Assembly: GCA_016764015.1 (NCBI GenBank)
Contig: JAESSR010000004.1
Location: 1 to 5,493, forward strand
Length of the DNA: 5,493 bases
Reading direction: 5' to 3'
Source of the DNA: Phycisphaerales bacterium
GTDB lineage: Bacteria; Planctomycetota; Phycisphaerae; Phycisphaerales; UBA1924
Within the stretch, counting starts at the first letter, position 1, and each line of letters opens with the position of its first letter. A program made the translations under genes and the position numbers. This document shows, piece by piece, positions 4,497-5,493 of the stretch. The notes beneath the pieces were generated by a model. It searched no databases, had not been told where the DNA came from, and saw only the letters and a program-made list of their open reading frames with translations.

Positions 4497-5493
4497 TTAC
4501 GCATTGTTTGGATCAAGGCTCTCTTTGATGAACCGTGCTGAGAACGAACCGTCTCTGTAAGTCGCTGGGAGCACACCGGGTTGCCCGATAGGGTCGATCC
4601 GAGTTTGGTCAATGAGTTTCATCTCCAGCTTCGATGATATCCATTGTGCCTGATCCTCGTTCTCATCGGTTTCAAGGCTACAGGTCGAGTAGACCAGCGT
4701 GCCACCGGGTTTGAGCAAGGAATGGGCGTTGCGAACGATTTCATGCTGGATCGGGATGATCCTTGCGAGCTGCTTCTTCATCGGGCGATACCGGGCTTCG
4801 CGCCTTCGAGCCAGCACCCCTGAGTTCGAGCATGGCACATCGGTCAACACAAAGTCAGCCTTGCCCAGTTCGGTATTCATCAGCGTCTCGACAGACATCG
4901 CGTGGACATGATCGTCATCCTCGAAGACACCTTTGAGCGTATCGAGACGATCCTCATTAATATCCGCTGCGATGATTTGTGCCTGAGGGAACTTTGCCCT
5001 GAGCTGGCGGGTCTTGGTGCCCTGTCCTGCACATAGATCAATAATCAATTTTTGGGGTACATCAAACTCCAGATCGTCGATTACATGCGAGCTCGCAGAA
5101 TCTTGTACCCAGATGTCAGATCGACTCCCCAGCAACTCAATAAGCTCAGGGCGCTTGCCTGTGAATACCCGGTGATTGGGTGAATCATGAGTTTCCAAGC
5201 TCAGATCATCGATGGGCATCTGTGCATGGGCAACATAAATCACAGTGGGGGCTTTGCAAAGTGTGTGCATTGCGATTGGAGTTGGGTCGCCGAAATCGTT
5301 TTCCCAGCGTTGGACCAGTTGTGATGAGATCGAACAGGCAACACTTACCCGGTGCAACCCGCTGGTGGGCAACTCGAGCCCGAAGAGCTTGAGCCCTGAG
5401 CCGTCTGATCGTGGGATTGCGTCAAGATGATGATTCCATGAGTCGATCCGTCCGCCTTTGGCCCGCGCTACCTTGCGGAGGATGGCGTTGACC
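4497..5493 (-). CDS. rsmB: 16S rRNA (cytosine-C5)-methyltransferase, RsmB family (5' end outside window)
   Basis: SAM-dependent enzyme of the NOL1/NOP2/Sun (RsmB/RsmF) class; RsmB makes m5C967 in 16S rRNA. The frame stays open to the right edge, giving 331 visible residues up to TAA. It begins with 'VNAILRKVAR', the last part of the NusB-like N-terminal RNA-binding domain of RsmB, which favours RsmB over RsmF. Next come 'SSQLVQRWENDFGD', the 'VQDSASS' segment, SAM motif I 'DLCAGQGTKT' (152-161), 'AADINEDRL', motif IV 'TDVPCSNSGVL' with Cys221, and motif VI 'VYSTCSLETDENE' with the catalytic Cys271. Both cysteines of the m5C mechanism are present. The end 'RDGSFSARF' matches the usual C-terminal strand. 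About 100 N-terminal residues should lie beyond 5493. A TTG at 5372 is not the start, because coding similarity continues upstream of it. ptsN follows 86 bp later on the same strand. Confidence 0.88.
   Translation of the reverse strand, partial: VNAILRKVARAKGGRIDSWNHHLDAIPRSDGSGLKLFGLELPTSGLHRVSVACSISSQLVQRWENDFGDPTPIAMHTLCKAPTVIYVAHAQMPIDDLSLETHDSPNHRVFTGKRPELIELLGSRSDIWVQDSASSHVIDDLEFDVPQKLIIDLCAGQGTKTRQLRAKFPQAQIIAADINEDRLDTLKGVFEDDDHVHAMSVETLMNTELGKADFVLTDVPCSNSGVLARRREARYRPMKKQLARIIPIQHEIVRNAHSLLKPGGTLVYSTCSLETDENEDQAQWISSKLEMKLIDQTRIDPIGQPGVLPATYRDGSFSARFIKESLDPNNA

Noticed and set aside
4054..4528. Plus-strand open frames opposite ptsN
   Set aside because: Both are antisense to a clearly recognised EIIA gene, and their translations show no family motifs.
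5370..5372. TTG as the start of the rRNA methyltransferase
   Set aside because: The same frame is open to the window edge and encodes 'VNAILRKVAR', a recognised RsmB segment, so the gene begins beyond the window.

Overview
The window is ordinary, gene-dense bacterial chromosome at roughly 50% GC. It carries housekeeping genes: isoprenoid precursor synthesis, NAD phosphorylation, rRNA methylation, a PTS-type regulator and an inner-membrane proton-channel subunit. The DXS has a 'GICESHA'-type catalytic segment and a 'GDSSIVNG' cofactor segment, and the order is prenyl synthase - dxs - NAD kinase. From memory these resemble Planctomycetota, possibly Phycisphaerae; that placement is inference. 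I see no tRNA, rRNA, CRISPR array, insertion sequence or phage gene.

Layout, right to left on the minus strand: the 3' part of an RsmB-type 16S rRNA m5C methyltransferase enters at the right edge (4497-5493). An 86-bp gap with three TGTACG boxes separates it from a PtsN-like EIIA gene (3955-4410). Converging on that gene, on the plus strand, is a lone MotA/TolQ/ExbB-family gene (3331-3936). Divergent from it across 48 bp is an IspA-type short-chain polyprenyl diphosphate synthase (2383-3282, GTG start). A 171-bp gap with a perfect TATAAT box then leads into dxs (2211-193), followed after 18 bp by the start of an NAD kinase (174-1) that runs off the left edge.

The observation that most deserves a second look is that dxs is interrupted by a single in-frame TAG codon at 1027-1029 (codon 395 of 673). 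Both sides are in the same frame, well conserved, and contain all the expected DXS motifs. The stop falls inside the pyrimidine-binding domain, at a position that is usually Lys or Arg in the 'GL(K/R)P' segment. It is therefore not a natural subunit boundary. The choices are a sequencing or consensus error, a very recent nonsense mutation in a normally essential gene, or suppression/recoding of the amber codon. The neighbouring tolQ/exbB gene ends on TAG in the normal way, which argues against general amber reassignment.

Functionally, IspA uses the C5 units derived from the DXS-initiated MEP pathway, and NAD kinase supplies the NADPH used by the next MEP enzyme (Dxr), so the minus-strand trio is a coherent isoprenoid supply cluster. 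The right half is regulatory and envelope/translation housekeeping with no clear link to it. I found no convincing undescribed multi-gene system.
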